Shown piece after piece: positions 11,801 through 26,200 of a stretch of DNA of 64,000 bases (the stretch's first letter is position 1; each line of letters starts with the position of its first letter). Position numbers and translations under genes: made by a program. The stretch lies in contig JACCIC010000362.1 of assembly GCA_018907035.1 (NCBI GenBank), positions 20,001-84,000 on the forward strand. The letters run 5' to 3'. The DNA comes from Sycobia sp. Sy_11 (lineage: Eukaryota; Arthropoda; Insecta; Hymenoptera; Epichrysomallidae). Below the pieces are notes generated by a model, which did no database searches, was not told the origin of the DNA, and saw only the letters and a list, made by a program, of their open reading frames with translations.

Positions 11801-14800
11801 AGTATAATTTATCAATCACATTAGTAAATCAAATACTTTTTCGAAATTGTTTTTAATTTTCTTTATCACTACACGAACATATAATCATATTAAATATATT
11901 GATTGTATAATATTTAAGATATGGAAATAATACTTTAGTACTTATTTCTTTAATGTATCATTTTTCATCTTTTTTTATAATTAATATTATTTATTATATT
12001 TGATTTGCAACTTAAAAAGTTTATATTTGTTACTAACTTTATATATATTCTTAGTCAAAATGAACAAAGGTTTATACGTAATATTTTTTTCTAGAATTGC
12101 AGCTAATGCAGAATTTCCTCATTTGAATATGCTTCATTTCACTTGAAGGTATCACATTAATTTGATATATTTCTGACCACAAAAGGCAAAAAATTTTTTC
12201 AGAATAGTATCCACAAATTCCCTAAATTGTAGATAAAGATGATAGCTATCGTTGAATAATATTTTAAGTCCAGTTTGCGGTGGATTCTTTTGGAAAAATC
12301 AGTTTTTTCATTTCATTATTTGATCGCAATACTATCAAAAATATTTTCAAACTCATATAATTAGTTCTTATGATCGAAAATAGGCAGAAGAGAAGCGATT
12401 GAGTACACGCACTCGGCTACTCCTGCAGTTGTCGACCTTGCGCTACCGCAGCCTCCTTTACATCTTTAATCTTAGTCTTGCTTCTATCCTCCTTGGTAAA
12501 TAGCAGTTTTAGTGGTCATTTACATAATTCAATGTCCGCTCAATCATCCCAGGGGTCGCGTCGTTATGAAATTGAACCGTTTTGTAAAAGTAGTATTTTT
12601 ACTATGTGTGATCGAAAGGGCAGCAGAAAGATCAAAAATTAGCCGGACCGATCAAGAAAACGCTCTTTGTACGGGAATCGGTATACATCTGATGCTAATT
12701 AAAGTTTAACTAGTATTTCTGCAAAAAATTCATAATGGTGATCCTGATTTTCCAATTGCAGTCGACCAAACTATGTTATACAATATAGTCTCTTATAGTG
12801 TATTTTTGGCCTTATAGAACATTGTGATTTATAAAACATGTAAAAATGAAGTACATTTTTCGAAATTGAATCATAAAGGTTGAGGCTTTGATTTAAATAT
12901 GGCGTGTAAATGTGAATGACGTGTACATTTCATCGAGTCCAAAAATTAATTCTGGTTACTAAATAAATAGATGATTTGCTTTTATAATGAGGTTTCTTGG
13001 CATAGGTATATAGGGTTTGAATCATTTTTGTGGATTAATTTATTTGTGTATTGGATTTAATGCAAATGAATATTATAATATTATTAATCACATTCACATA
13101 GTAGCCAATAAGTAGCATTGTTATCTTTTAAAGAAAACTATAAATGAGCAGAAAAAATCAAATGTGGCTATTGGCAAGATTTAAAATTGTTCACAGTCAC
13201 AGGAGATAGTTCGTGGCTAAAAAAAGGTTTTTCATTGTTAGTTGGCTTAGTCAGTTTGATAGGAATAATGTTTTAGATGTTGAAGTGGAGTCAAAGTTCT
13301 GCCGGACGTGTGAAACCTACGATGGTGACCATAATACTCCTGAATTTGGATTGTAGATCACTTGGTTTGGTTTGAACTGGGTTTGAAGACCATCATTGCA
13401 CAGTTAATCAGGAAGGTAGTTCTTGAGATTTATTAGGAAGATGTACTGACGCAAATACTGAGAACAATAATGAAAGTTTTATTTCTTGTATTTGGACCAT
13501 GGTTCCAAAACACACTTTTTGTGGAAAAAATCGTGAAAATAGCAGCTTAAACAGCAGCATGCACTTTTAATGAAAGCTTCAGTACATTGTTAAAAATAAT
13601 GAGTGTTATGGGCATAACAATAGGCAGTAATGTTCGAAAATACGCTGAGAAAGTCAATGCAACGCGCCTGCGGAAAGCTAGAAAGATAGCAGGGAGCCCT
13701 GCAGAAATGCAAGAATACGAGAAAATTATGCTTACGAGAAAGCTGAAGGAGTTATATATGGAGCTGGCATCGCTGATTGCGATGGCATCGATGAATTTTT
13801 TATGTTGCAGGGATAATAGAATTATGAAGTATCTAGTTTTTGAAAACCATAATTTATAATATGATTCTAAATCGTTTCTTTTCAATTAATAGGAGGCTGA
13901 TTTGCCAGTTTTTTATGTACTGTTTAATATCTTGATTTTTTGAGTCTCCAAGCCGCTCATCAAGTAAATCGTTTTCTCGCCAGCCATTTCTTCATATTAG
14001 GGAACAAATAATTGTCCGATGGAGCCAATTGTAGAAAATAGGGGGGTTTGAAACGATTTGGAACTCCATTTCCATTAGTTACTGTGGCGACAACTGCTGA
14101 GATGTGAGCTGGTGCGTTATCGTGATGAAAGAGTACTTTTTTATGGGTTAATCGAAGACATTTTTCTTGTAACACGGTTTTTAAACGATCCAATAACGAT
14201 GACTAATATTCACCTGTAATGGTTTTATCCATTTCCAGAGAGTTGATAAAGATTATTCTTTGCAAAACAGTCGCCATAACCTTCCCGGACGAAGAAATTG
14301 TCTTCGCCTTTTTAGTAGCTAATTTCCCCTTGACAACCCATTGTTTATACTGCTCTTTCATCTGAGGAGTGTATTGATGTATCCAAATTTTATGTACCCG
14401 TTCACACAAGATACGTACAGCACTAGGAATTTCGTGCATCGTCATTCTTCTGTCATTCATTACCATAGCATGGGTTTTATCAATGATTTCTGAAGTGGAG
14501 ATCTCAACAGGGCGTCCGTAACGTTCAGCGTCTTATGTGTTCATATTTCTCCTGATAGTAATGTTTAATAAACACACGAAATTATTTCGTCCATTTTTTA
14601 CAACCACTAGATTTTTTGATTCAAACAAATGTCAAACATAATATATTAGGTGTACAAATAAGTTTCTGCCGTTTTGAAAATATGGTACCACCGATAAGAT
14701 AACAAAGAAATTGTCAGCTGTAAAAAGTCGTATAGTAAATGTTGACATCTGGAAACAGTATCATCTTTTAATACCTCTGACTTTTTGCTAGCATCACTTA

Positions 14801-17800
14801 ATTTTCATCGTGTTAAGATGTCGAGTTTTGAGCCAAGTAGGCGTCATTTGAGGGAATTGTTAATTTACTTCTTTTATTTAAAGAAATCTGCAGCTGAAGT
14901 ATATCGGATACTCATAGAAGCATATGGTGATATTAATTTGAGTGAGACAAGTTGCTGGAAGTGGTTCCAAAAATTTGAAAGTGGTGATTTTGACGTGGAG
15001 GACAAAACACGCAGTGGAAGACCCAAAATGTATGGTGACACAGAATTGGAAGCTTTACTGAAGGAAGATCCTTGCTAAACGCAAGAAGAACTTGCACAAG
15101 AGTTAGGAGTGACTCAGCAAGCTATTTTACAACGTCTGAACACTGGGTATGCTCCAAAAGCAAGGAAATTGGGTTCCTTACGAACTGAAGCTAAGAGACG
15201 TCAGGCGTCGTTTATCCGCTTGAGAACAATTGCTCAAAAGGCAAAATCGCAAAGGATTTCTAGATCGAATCATGACGGGAGGCGAAAAGTGGATTCACTA
15301 CGACAACCCAAGACATAGGAAGTCATAGGGTAAGTCCGGACGTGCCTCTACTTCGATGGCCAAGCCAAAAATTCATGGCAAGATGCTAATGCTGTGCATT
15401 TGGTGAAATCAGCTTGGAGATCTATTACGAACTACTGGAACACAATCAAACCGTCACCGGAGAACGTTACCAATAACAGCTGATGCAATTGAGCCGAGCA
15501 TTAAAGATTAAACGTCCACAATATGCCAAAAGGCACGATCAAGTCATTTTTCAGCATGACAACGCTCGGCCACATATTGCAAAGATTGTAAAGAAAACGC
15601 TAAAAGCACTGAATTGGGACGTCGCACCCTACCCGCCGTATTCACTAGACATTGCTCCTTCAGACTACTACCTATTCCGATGACCGATGACTCATGGTCT
15701 GGCTGAGCAGCACTTCAGTTCTTACGAGGAATGGAAGAAATGGGTCGATTCACCATGCTTGCCTTATTTTATACTATCATAAAAAGTAATTTAAAAGATA
15801 TTTCACAAGAGAGTTATATCTAATATATTGATATTCTGAAATATAATTTATTTGCTGTCGTAAATAATATATTTTTTCTTGTTTAATAAAGAAAAGCATC
15901 CTGTATGTACTATTACTAGAAGCATATATGTTATTTTTACAAAAGAGCGCATGATCTTAATGAGATTAAAAACATTTTTATATATTATTAACGAATATTT
16001 TACTGTTCTATAATTTTTTTTTTTTAATATCAAACATGTTTAGCCATATAAGATCTGATTTTCAATTAATACACGAAATTCCATGTAGAAGTCGTCCCGA
16101 CATACCTAAACATTGTATTGTACCGTCCGAACACGAAACTCCCCGTGGAAGTGGTCGACAGATACTTGGACATTATATTCTAACGTCCGTACACGAAACT
16201 GCGCGTAGAAGTCGTCGCGACACGCCTAGACCTCGTCTTCTATCATCCGAACACAAAAGTACCCGTAAAAGTTATCGACAGATGCCTGGACATCATATGC
16301 TACCGTCGGAACAGGAAAATCGCCGTAGAAATCGTCTCAAGACATCTGGATATTATATTCTATAGTTGCAATGGCAATTGCAGTATGCCACCACCTGAGA
16401 AAAAATACACAATAATAAATAAAAGGTCAAAAGTAAAATGAGCAAAGGTGATCAAGCTTGCTGCTTAACCAAGCAGACCTCCATTTTTCCTATAATATAT
16501 TCAAGAAGAGTACAAGGAAGAAATAGTCCGATGTCCTGTTTACGATGAAGAAAAGCAGAACTTATATGTGTACACATAATTATTACATTGTATTGCAGAT
16601 TTTTGCATTAATTCATTAAACAATAGTTTTTTGAAAAGGAAATAAAATTTACAAAAAACAACTTTTAACAAAAATAAAATCGTTGGTGAGTTTGATCTAT
16701 TCTTAGCGTAGTGAGAATTTTAAATATATCTTCTCCTATATTTTATAAAAAAATTATATAAAATACTTTCCGAAAGTTCCAAATATATTTAATACAAAAA
16801 ATATTCGATAATTAAATTAAAAATCACTTCACTGATATAATCAGATGACCTACTGATTGTGATAAAGGGATATACAATAATATATGTTCTGAACATATTA
16901 AGAAATTTGCAACTTATAAGTCATATGTATTTTATAAAAACTTTATATAAATTGTTTATCTAAATTCAATAATATATTGAGTCAAAACTACACACATAAG
17001 AATATATGTAATTATATTCCAAATATTTTCGTAGTAAAACAACAAATATTTAAAACCAGATTCATATTTATACAAAACATTTTTATTATTATAAAAATTG
17101 GCTAAGTGCATTCCTATATTATATGCATTTCTATAAATATAACAGCATGTATACTTTACACAAATATATCTAAACTCTAAAAAAAATAATAAATAAATAG
17201 AGTAAATGGAAATGCAGCTTAACAATGTAATGAGATCATTTATCAATAACCGAGTTTATATATAGAGTTTATATACCGGATTCTGCATACATGACACTTT
17301 ATTGGTAAAAGTAACTTTCAATTTTTAATTACTGTAATTTGATATAGTGTAATAAATAATATTTATACATGTACTTTACTAATATATAAATTGATTTCAA
17401 TACTTTCTTTAGTTTCATTTGTAAACAATGTTATATATTTTCATCGGTCTAACAATATTTATAATATAATATCAGGTATGTGAATAAGTCTTTCCCGTTT
17501 TTTTTTCAAATTTTGAGCCTTTATTGTGAAAAAATGGTTACAAATGAATTATTGAAAGTATTGGCCATCGCTAGCTACAACTTTTTCCCATCTCAATATT
17601 TCGAGTTATTGTTGGGTGGAATCATAAGTTGTGGTTTTTTGCGAAATATCTAATTCAGAATCTCAGAAATCATGAAAAATAGCGAATGATCCAGAGGTTC
17701 AACGGGTTGTTTCTAGGATTTCTGAGATATTGAATTGAAAATTATGCGAAAAAAAACAATTTACGATATAAATTTGCCCGTGTTAATAACTCAAAATTTT

Positions 17801-20800
17801 AGGAGGGGGAGAACCATTTTTCTATATAAGTCAATTTTTCTCACCCAGAACATGTTGCCAAAATAAAAAATTAGATTTCCTTTAAAAAAAATCAAATTGG
17901 CCGTAATATGGGTAGAGCGCCCACTTTGGGTAAAAAACTATCAGGTATGTGAATAAGTCTTTCCCGTTTTTTTTCAAATTTTGAGCCTTTATTGTGAAAA
18001 AATGGTTACAAATGAATTATTGAAAGTATTGGCCATCGCTAGCTACAACTTTTTCCCATCTTTCTGGCAACATACGAATCCCGTTGCGAAAAAATTCGAC
18101 CGGTTTGGCCTCTATCCAGTCATCCACCCATTTTTTGGCTTCCTCGTAGGAATGGAAGTGCTGGTCAGCCAGGCCATGCGTCATCGATCTGAAGAGATGG
18201 TAATCAGACGGAGCAACGTCTGGACTATACGGCGGGTGGGGTAGGACTTCCCATTTGAGCGTTTCTAAGTATGTTTTCACCGGCGGTGCAACATGTGGGC
18301 GAGCATTGTCATGTTGCAAAATAACTTTGTCGTGCCTGTCGGAGTATTGTGGCCATTTTTCTCGCAGTGCGCGGCTCAAACGCATCAATTGTCGTCGATA
18401 GACCTCGCCTGTGATCCTTTCATTCGGTCTCAGAAGCTCATAGTAAACCACACCTAGCTGGTCCCACCATATACAGAGCATGAGCTTGGCGCCATGAATA
18501 TTTGGCTTGGCCGTCGATGATGATGCATGGCCGGGTAGTCCCCATGATTTTCTTCGCTTCGGATTATCGTAACGTATCCACTTTTCATCGCCAGTCACGA
18601 TACGATGCAGAAAACGCTTTCTTTTATGTCGCTGAAGCAGCTGTTCGCAAGTGAAAAAACGCCGTTCGACGTCTCTCAGCTTCAGTTCGTACGGCACCCA
18701 ATTTCCTTGCTTTTGGATCATTCCCATGGCTTTCAAACGCTTGGAAATGGTTGTTCGGTCAACTCCCAATGCTTCAGCAAGTTCTTCTTGCGTTTGACAA
18801 GAATTTTCATCAAGCAAAGTCGCCAATTCTCGATCTTCAAAGATTTGCGGCCGCCCGGAACGCTCCTTGTCTTCCACGTCGAAATGACCGCTTTTGAAGC
18901 GTCGAAACCATCCGCGAACACTTGAATCATCGACACAACCTTCTCCATAAGCCTCCTGAAGCAATCGATGCGTCTCGGCAGCAGATTTCTTCAAATTGAA
19001 CCAATAAAGTGAAACTTCCCGCAAATGACGTCGACTCGGCTCAAATTTCGACATTTTCACGATATCAAAAATTTATGATGCGAAAAAATTTTAACTAATG
19101 TGTTAGTATGGAATTGTTGACATATGAATAAGCTTTGATTATGACATATGTAACCATTGAATACTCGCACAGTATTGGTGGCGCCATCTCTTACAAAAAA
19201 CGGGAAAGACTTATTCACACTCCTAATATATTAACTAAAATAATGACAGTCAGAGAGTCTTTGTCTATAGTCACCCACAAAGAATCTGAAATAGAAGTTA
19301 TTACTACAATAAATTATATTAAAAATTAAAAATTAAAAATAAAATAATAATAACAATATTCAATGTTAGTAAAGGACAACCTAATTACCTCCACCACATT
19401 AAATTTTAGATTCACCTTTGGTCCCCGATGTTTCGAAACGTTACGGTTCATTCTCAGGAACTAAACTCATGATATATATTTAATATTTAATCGTCGTTGA
19501 GTATATATTTTACTTACGATTAACAGAATTTTCGCTAAACACTTGGTGAAACATGTTTGAATATTATATAAAATAATAAAATAGACACTTGGTTAGTTTC
19601 ACAAAATTATTTTATTCAATCGACAGCTGTTTCGGCGGTTAAGCCGAATATATTTTACTTATTTCTATTATTTTAATAACAACATTGACATTTGATAAAA
19701 ATAAAATTATTTTAAATGCTGTAAAAAATTATAAGTATTATATTTATACTTTCTATATGTTGCACCACGGGTTGTGCAGGGTACGTTAACATCATATTAG
19801 TCCACAACATCATTTTTCAAACGGGATTAGTAAGATATAAAAGGAGGCACGCCCCTGACATTAATTATTATCTCTACATCCGCTCGGAATCAAGTCCCCG
19901 TTGACAGAGGAGGAGGATCCCTCAACGGGTTCGGTTAATTTATACTTAACTTTTTGGCCGTAGGATCCGCCGAAATCTTTCACAAATTTACCTGTCAAAG
20001 GGGACTAATTGCGGGTGGATATAGAAACAATAATTAATCTCAGGGCCGCGTCTACTTTTATATCTTAGTTACTTCGTTATAGAAATGGCGCCCAACGTGC
20101 TATAGACATTTTTCATTTATATTTTATAAAAGAAAAATATATATAAAATAATAATATTATTATTATTTTAATAAATTAAATATAAAAGATTTAAATTAAT
20201 AATAAAAACAAATTTAATTTTTTAGATTCTTTTTTCAATTTTTGATTAAGGTTCTGTAGCACTTGACGTGAATTGATTTTATTTATACTTACGCCAAAAG
20301 AAGAACTCACGAGGGGAAAGTTTTACATTTAATACTTATTTAAGTGAAAATAATCATTTTTTTCTTTCCTCTCATTCCACAAACTACCGAGACCGACGCG
20401 ATCGAGATATAATGAAGAGTATCGCACAGGTCGTATAACAGAATTCAAACTCTACCTATTTGGTGAGGATAGAGACCAAGCACCCGACGTTTCGTTATTC
20501 TTTTGTTAGAAAAAAAACTTAAAACTTATATTTTTCATACACCACACAGGACGTATGTAAAATGCACGTGAGGTTATTTTCTTTATTTTTACTGCAAACA
20601 AAGTAATTATTTTAATCATTTTAATTTTATTGAAATTTTTCGATTTTCTCAGGAAAATTTCTCAGCTTGTTATAGCTCTTACGAGTGAAATAGACAGCAG
20701 TGATTGATTTTTTTTAGTTACTCCTGGGCTAGATATTTATTTCATAATTATCGTATTGATATTTCTTTGTTCCTTTATTGAAGCTTAATATATATTTTTT

Positions 20801-23198
20801 TATTATACATATTTCAAATAGTAAAACTAGAGAAACAGAGGTAGCAATTTCTACTGAAAATAAATCAATAGAATAAAAATCAGACCCAGGGCCTCACTTG
20901 AGGTTTGTCAGGTAAGGCTAAATTTTTTTTAACTTCTCGAACCCAGAGGGAAAATAACCTCGGATGTACTAGTGGACTCGAGGTGTACTTTATTAATTAA
21001 ATTGTATTTAATATAACAGATTAAAGAGATCAAGCAATTTATTCAGTCCACCTCTATAAAAGCACAATTCGAAACTAAGTCCACGTCATCCTTGTCAATT
21101 GAGTAGAAAAGAATGGAAGCGAAAAGATCGACGTCACCCTCCTCTAAAACACCGTTGACTCCGGTCAACCAATGGTGTATGTATGTTGCAGGAGGGGAAG
21201 TCGATGAATACCTCCATCCACTGTCTCTGCGAAGCGACGACAGTATTTTGAAAGGCTTCGCAGAATGAGTCAGTGGCTGAAGGGAGAATATGATCCGTAT
21301 GACTTCATTGCAGAAAAAGATGAAGACCCGGGTCGTGTGTTTCTTAAGTACGTGTCAGTCAGGAAATCCTTTAACAAAAGTATTATAGCTCAAGGTGATC
21401 CGTCCTAGTTAGACAACTGATAGAGAAGCGAGGAATCCGTTGGAATTATTGGAGCAAGATGAAGAGGTCCAACGGAATTTACCAGCCTCTCGATTATGCT
21501 TGAGGGTGGGTCTGACCATCCAGCCTGGTATGGATGAGTAGACGATTGCAGAAGGCCTACTCCTCACACAATAACAGTTGGGACATATAACCTCACCCCC
21601 ATCATCAAGCGCAATCGCCAGCCCTCCACCTGGCAGTCTGCCTCCCTGTAGAATAGAGGTTATTGTGCGGTATATGGCAGTTCAAGAACTCCGGACAAAG
21701 AGGTTAGAAGCAACAATTGCTGCCATATCAATACAATTATCTGCTCTGTCACAGATCCGTTTCACACCGGTCAGCAGTACACAACTGGCCGACGATCCTG
21801 CACGGAAGAAGGTGCAAATATGAAACATATTTATGTGTCAAGCATCCAACGAGCAGAAAAGAATCGTCGGTTTCTCTGCATCCACCATCCAGTGGTATTT
21901 CTACGCCACATTCAAATCCACGTGTCCGTGAACATAGCTGGAAAGGGGAGGGGGGCTCCTCGAGACCAACAGGAGCTTTGAGGACTACGCTGCCCAGAGG
22001 ATTGCCCTGTAAAAAATTAGAAACCATTGGGCGATCTATGAGGAACATAGGTCTTGTGTTTCGTAAATGGGATGTTCAAAGCAAGGATTTCTATAAACAC
22101 CTATATTTATTAATCAAGCGGATAGAGGAATGCCAACAAAGTTCGCAGATATCTGATGAAAAATTAACACATAGACACTCCCTGAAATATTCAAGGAGAA
22201 GGCAGGATTATGGCTCAACGCTTTAAAAAAAAGGGCAGAACAACTTGGATGGAAATATCTACCGTTGCGAAAAGGTGGTTGGTAAGGAGCCGATCCAGAA
22301 TATCGAGGAAAATGCGTCAGAAGGACTGAAACTCGAACTCAAGGAGTTAATGAACCTTCGAGTGATTATATCGCTTGTCTTCTCTCGATATTTAGTCGGT
22401 TAAATCCATTTCTGTCTCCCCGAGACAGAGCAACTAGATAGACTGTTGCGCGATGCGCGCTCTGAAATCCAGCGAAGGATATCCAGGAATTCATTCAATT
22501 CAATTCAGGAATTCCTGAAGTTGACCACATAAACCGAATTCGCATTACAGTGTGAAAAATGCTATCACACTCCTCCTTTGCCATATCAGGCGATTTTACC
22601 CGAAGCCGCATCTAAGTCGCCGAACTCCAAGCTGATTAAAGCCAAAGTAGCTGCCACCGTTCCTCAGGAAGCTTCTGATCAAAAAAAGAGGATCGATCCT
22701 AGATTGGTAAAAGCGCTCAAAGAACTATCACGCTTGGAGTCAAAATTCAAACAGGTGAAAACGTCTATTTGACCATCTCCTTCTCAGGTTAATCGAGGGC
22801 CGAAAGAAGCAGAAGAAAGAAGAGGTCCTTCGAAATCGAATCGCCAACCGTGAGGCTGGAATTGAACACCCCTGAAGAAGAAATCGACTAGGACTACCAG
22901 TTTGGAACATACCAAGAAAGCTCTGGAGAGTCGTCCCCTGGATAGACAGAATAGTCCAGACGCTTCAATAAGATATTAGAAGTTTGATGAATTAGATTAC
23001 CGCAATTATAACTGAACAAAATGTTCGGGAAATTGTAAACGAGGTGACCAGGGGTCCAGTCGACTTGTAATCCCAACATGACCACGGATGAGACCATTTG
23101 AAGATCTTGTTCCTTGAATCATCAGTCGTCCTCGGCTGAACAGGTTGAATATAGGCCCGATCTAATTGAAAAAATGTCAATGAAAGAAACTATTCGGT

Positions 23199-23233
<35 letters not shown>

Positions 23234-26200
23234 CTTGGCTGTCGTGTGGGCTATTGATAAATTCCGTCCATACATAGATGGATATCATTTCCGCGTCATT
23301 ACGAACCACAGTAGTTTGAAGTAGATTCTTACGATGCAGAACCCCACCGGCAGACTCGCACGATGGGCTCTTAGATTGCAAGGGCACAGTTTCAATATAG
23401 AGCATCGGAAAGGGATGATGAGCAATGTGCCAGAAGCTCTTTCAAGGATGTCCGAGGGCGACGATTTGTCCTGCTCCACAGTGACGTGGGCAGGAAAAAC
23501 CCAAGATAAGTGGTACTTGAGATGGTTTGAAAACGTCCAGGATTGCCCTAACGATTATCGAAATTGAAAAATAATCGATGGTCTATTATACTGCTATCGT
23601 CGGAATGAAGTTTTTGAGGCCATTTTCGGTGATGAAGATGCATGGAACATCGTTGTGCCGAAGGAGCGTCGTGATGTTGTACTTAAAGATTGTCACGACG
23701 ATCCGACAGTCGGACATCCAGGTCGAGAAAAGACCTTCGCTGGCGTCAGCAAGTTCTATTATTGGCCTGGGTTTTCTAAGACAGTTGACAGTTATGTTTT
23801 ATAAGACAGTTTTATAGAAGAGATATTAACAAGAAAGAGATAGTTCTTGGCTAGCAAAATTAAAGAAACTTAAAGGAGCTCTAAGAAATCGCTCAGACAC
23901 GGTCGCAAGAGCAACAACATCATCAGGCTGAATATTATAACGTCAAACGACGTTCCTCTCTGTATCAAGTAGGTGACTTGGTATGGAAGAAAAGCCCTGT
24001 CTTATCCTCGTCAGCTCAAGGGGTAACGGCGAAATTAGCCCCGAAATAAGTAGGTCCCTTTATAATAGTAGAGAAAAAGGGGACTAATACGTATGAGCTG
24101 AAAAGTTATGATGGACGGATTGAGCAGTTAGTTTATGCTGAACACCTCAAGCCGTACGTACAACTAGAGAAAGACGATCTCTTACAAACCACTGCAGGTT
24201 CGAGTGATGGAGATCACGAGACAAAGAAGGTTGTTGTTCTCCAACTGCCGTTGGATCGCGCCCAGGCGATGAGCAACCCGTCTGTTATGCGAGAAGCTTC
24301 ATTAGCAAGTGTAGTTTCTGATGCGATGTCCTCTGCGCAGGACAATCCCAGGAATACTCGCGAAGTATTAGGTTTCGTCCCGGGTAGGAAATGAGGTCAT
24401 TAGCGCAAAAATCAAATGGCGTTTCAGCGGTCTTTGTATCAAAATTTGGCGTCCTCTCGTAGAAAGGACCCTACAAAATCAAGACCGCGAGGGAAGCCGT
24501 GGAAGGAGAAATAGTTCTCCCCTTCCCATTAATATAGTTTGTCCTTTTTTATTTGTTTCTGATGGAGTACCTGATGGATGAATTTTTCGTTGCCCAACTA
24601 AAGGAGCTACTTGGGGAGATGTTGGGACAGGGCTTAGCTTTGACGGTAGACCGCCAAGGCTAGCGATCTGCTCATCCGATCCCTCTGATTTGATTCCTTC
24701 CGGATTCCTCCTCTGAGATAATTGAAGAAGTTGAGGAGCAAAATTTGGATTCTGACGAGGAGGATTATGTTCCTCTTCGATATCCTCGGTCACCGTCGAA
24801 ACCTTCTCGTTGGAATGGCGACGAAAGGGGAAGGGAGTTCCCTTCACCTCCCACTGGAGCTCCAAGAGCTCAAACCACCTCTTCCGAAGCTGGAGCTTCA
24901 GGTCAAGAGGGGGTACATAACTATCGTACTAGGGAGAGCCACGCCACGGCGGAATCTCCCCCAATACCAAGGCCTTCATACATCGCTCCTGGAACTGGAG
25001 TTCCGGGACAAGCAGTTGTGGAGCGGCAAGTGGCCTCCACAACTTTACCCACCACTCCTGGGGACATTACCTAGGAACACAGGGAATTCCTCGACCAAGG
25101 TCATCTGACTATGGTCGTTCCTCCACTTCCCCCGAAACAGGAGTTTCGGGTACCGGAGAAAACGAGATCCATCCATTGCAACGTATGGAGTGGTACTTAT
25201 TGGAAGCCTTGGCTGATTTTAAAGCTAGGTTAAATTAATAAATATTTTTGTCGGTCTTGAAGACTTTATAATATCATATATTAGTTAAAATAATGACAGC
25301 CAGACTGTCCTTATTTATGATCACCCCCGTAGAATCTGAAATAAAACTTATTACTACAATAAATTATATCAGAAAAATTAAAAATAAAAATAAAATAAAA
25401 TTAATAATAAAAATACAAATACAATAATAATTAAAATAAAATTAAAAAAATAATAATAAAAATATTTATTCTATGTTAGTAAAGGACAGCCTGACTGTCC
25501 CCACCACCTTAAATTTAGGATCACCTTCTTGTCCGACGTTTCGGAATGCTACGGTTCATCCTCAAGAACTAAACTAAAATGAAAAACCTAGTATGCTACT
25601 TTATATACCCAATCCCCACTCTAAATTTATTAGTATAAGATTTATAGGACCCCCCTTTTTTTCTTCAACTTAAATGCGAAATACAAATTCTATATTAATA
25701 AGGAATGATAAGTGTTAAGCCCAATTTACTCGACTATAAGATTAAATTTACATTATTGGGATTTTTCAACATATGAATATTTTCAAGAGTTTTTCTTTTA
25801 TATTTATTCTTTATACCATGTACCAAAATATTTACATTTTCAAAGTCGACAGAATGTAACAAGTTTAAACTATGTTTTTTTAGCCCGAATTTATTAATTT
25901 AATGCAGATCAGTCGACATAAGTACAATTTTTAATTTTAATTTAAAGCTAAAGCTGATATTTCCAAGAAGTGGGTAGATATAGAGATAATAATTTATCTT
26001 AGGGGCGTGCTTCCTTTTATATCTTAGTCATCCCGTTACAATATATAAAATTTGTAAAAGGAACTATATTTTAAAAATATAATTTTACTCAGCTGTAATG
26101 GAAAATATAGTTTCCTGATTTTTTAATATAATTAATAAAATTACAATAGTTATTAATAAATAGACATAGTTATTAAATCGTGTTACAATTGACAAATAAC

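Noticed and set aside
16069..16365. CRISPR-like array
   Set aside because: Units are directly tandem 60-mers without separate spacers, in a eukaryotic intron; it is a minisatellite.
18605..18925. 106-codon plus frame within M6
   Set aside because: Shadow of the intact transposase on the minus strand.
21749..22048. 99-codon minus frame in the gypsy relic
   Set aside because: Antisense shadow of gag-like sequence, no family match.
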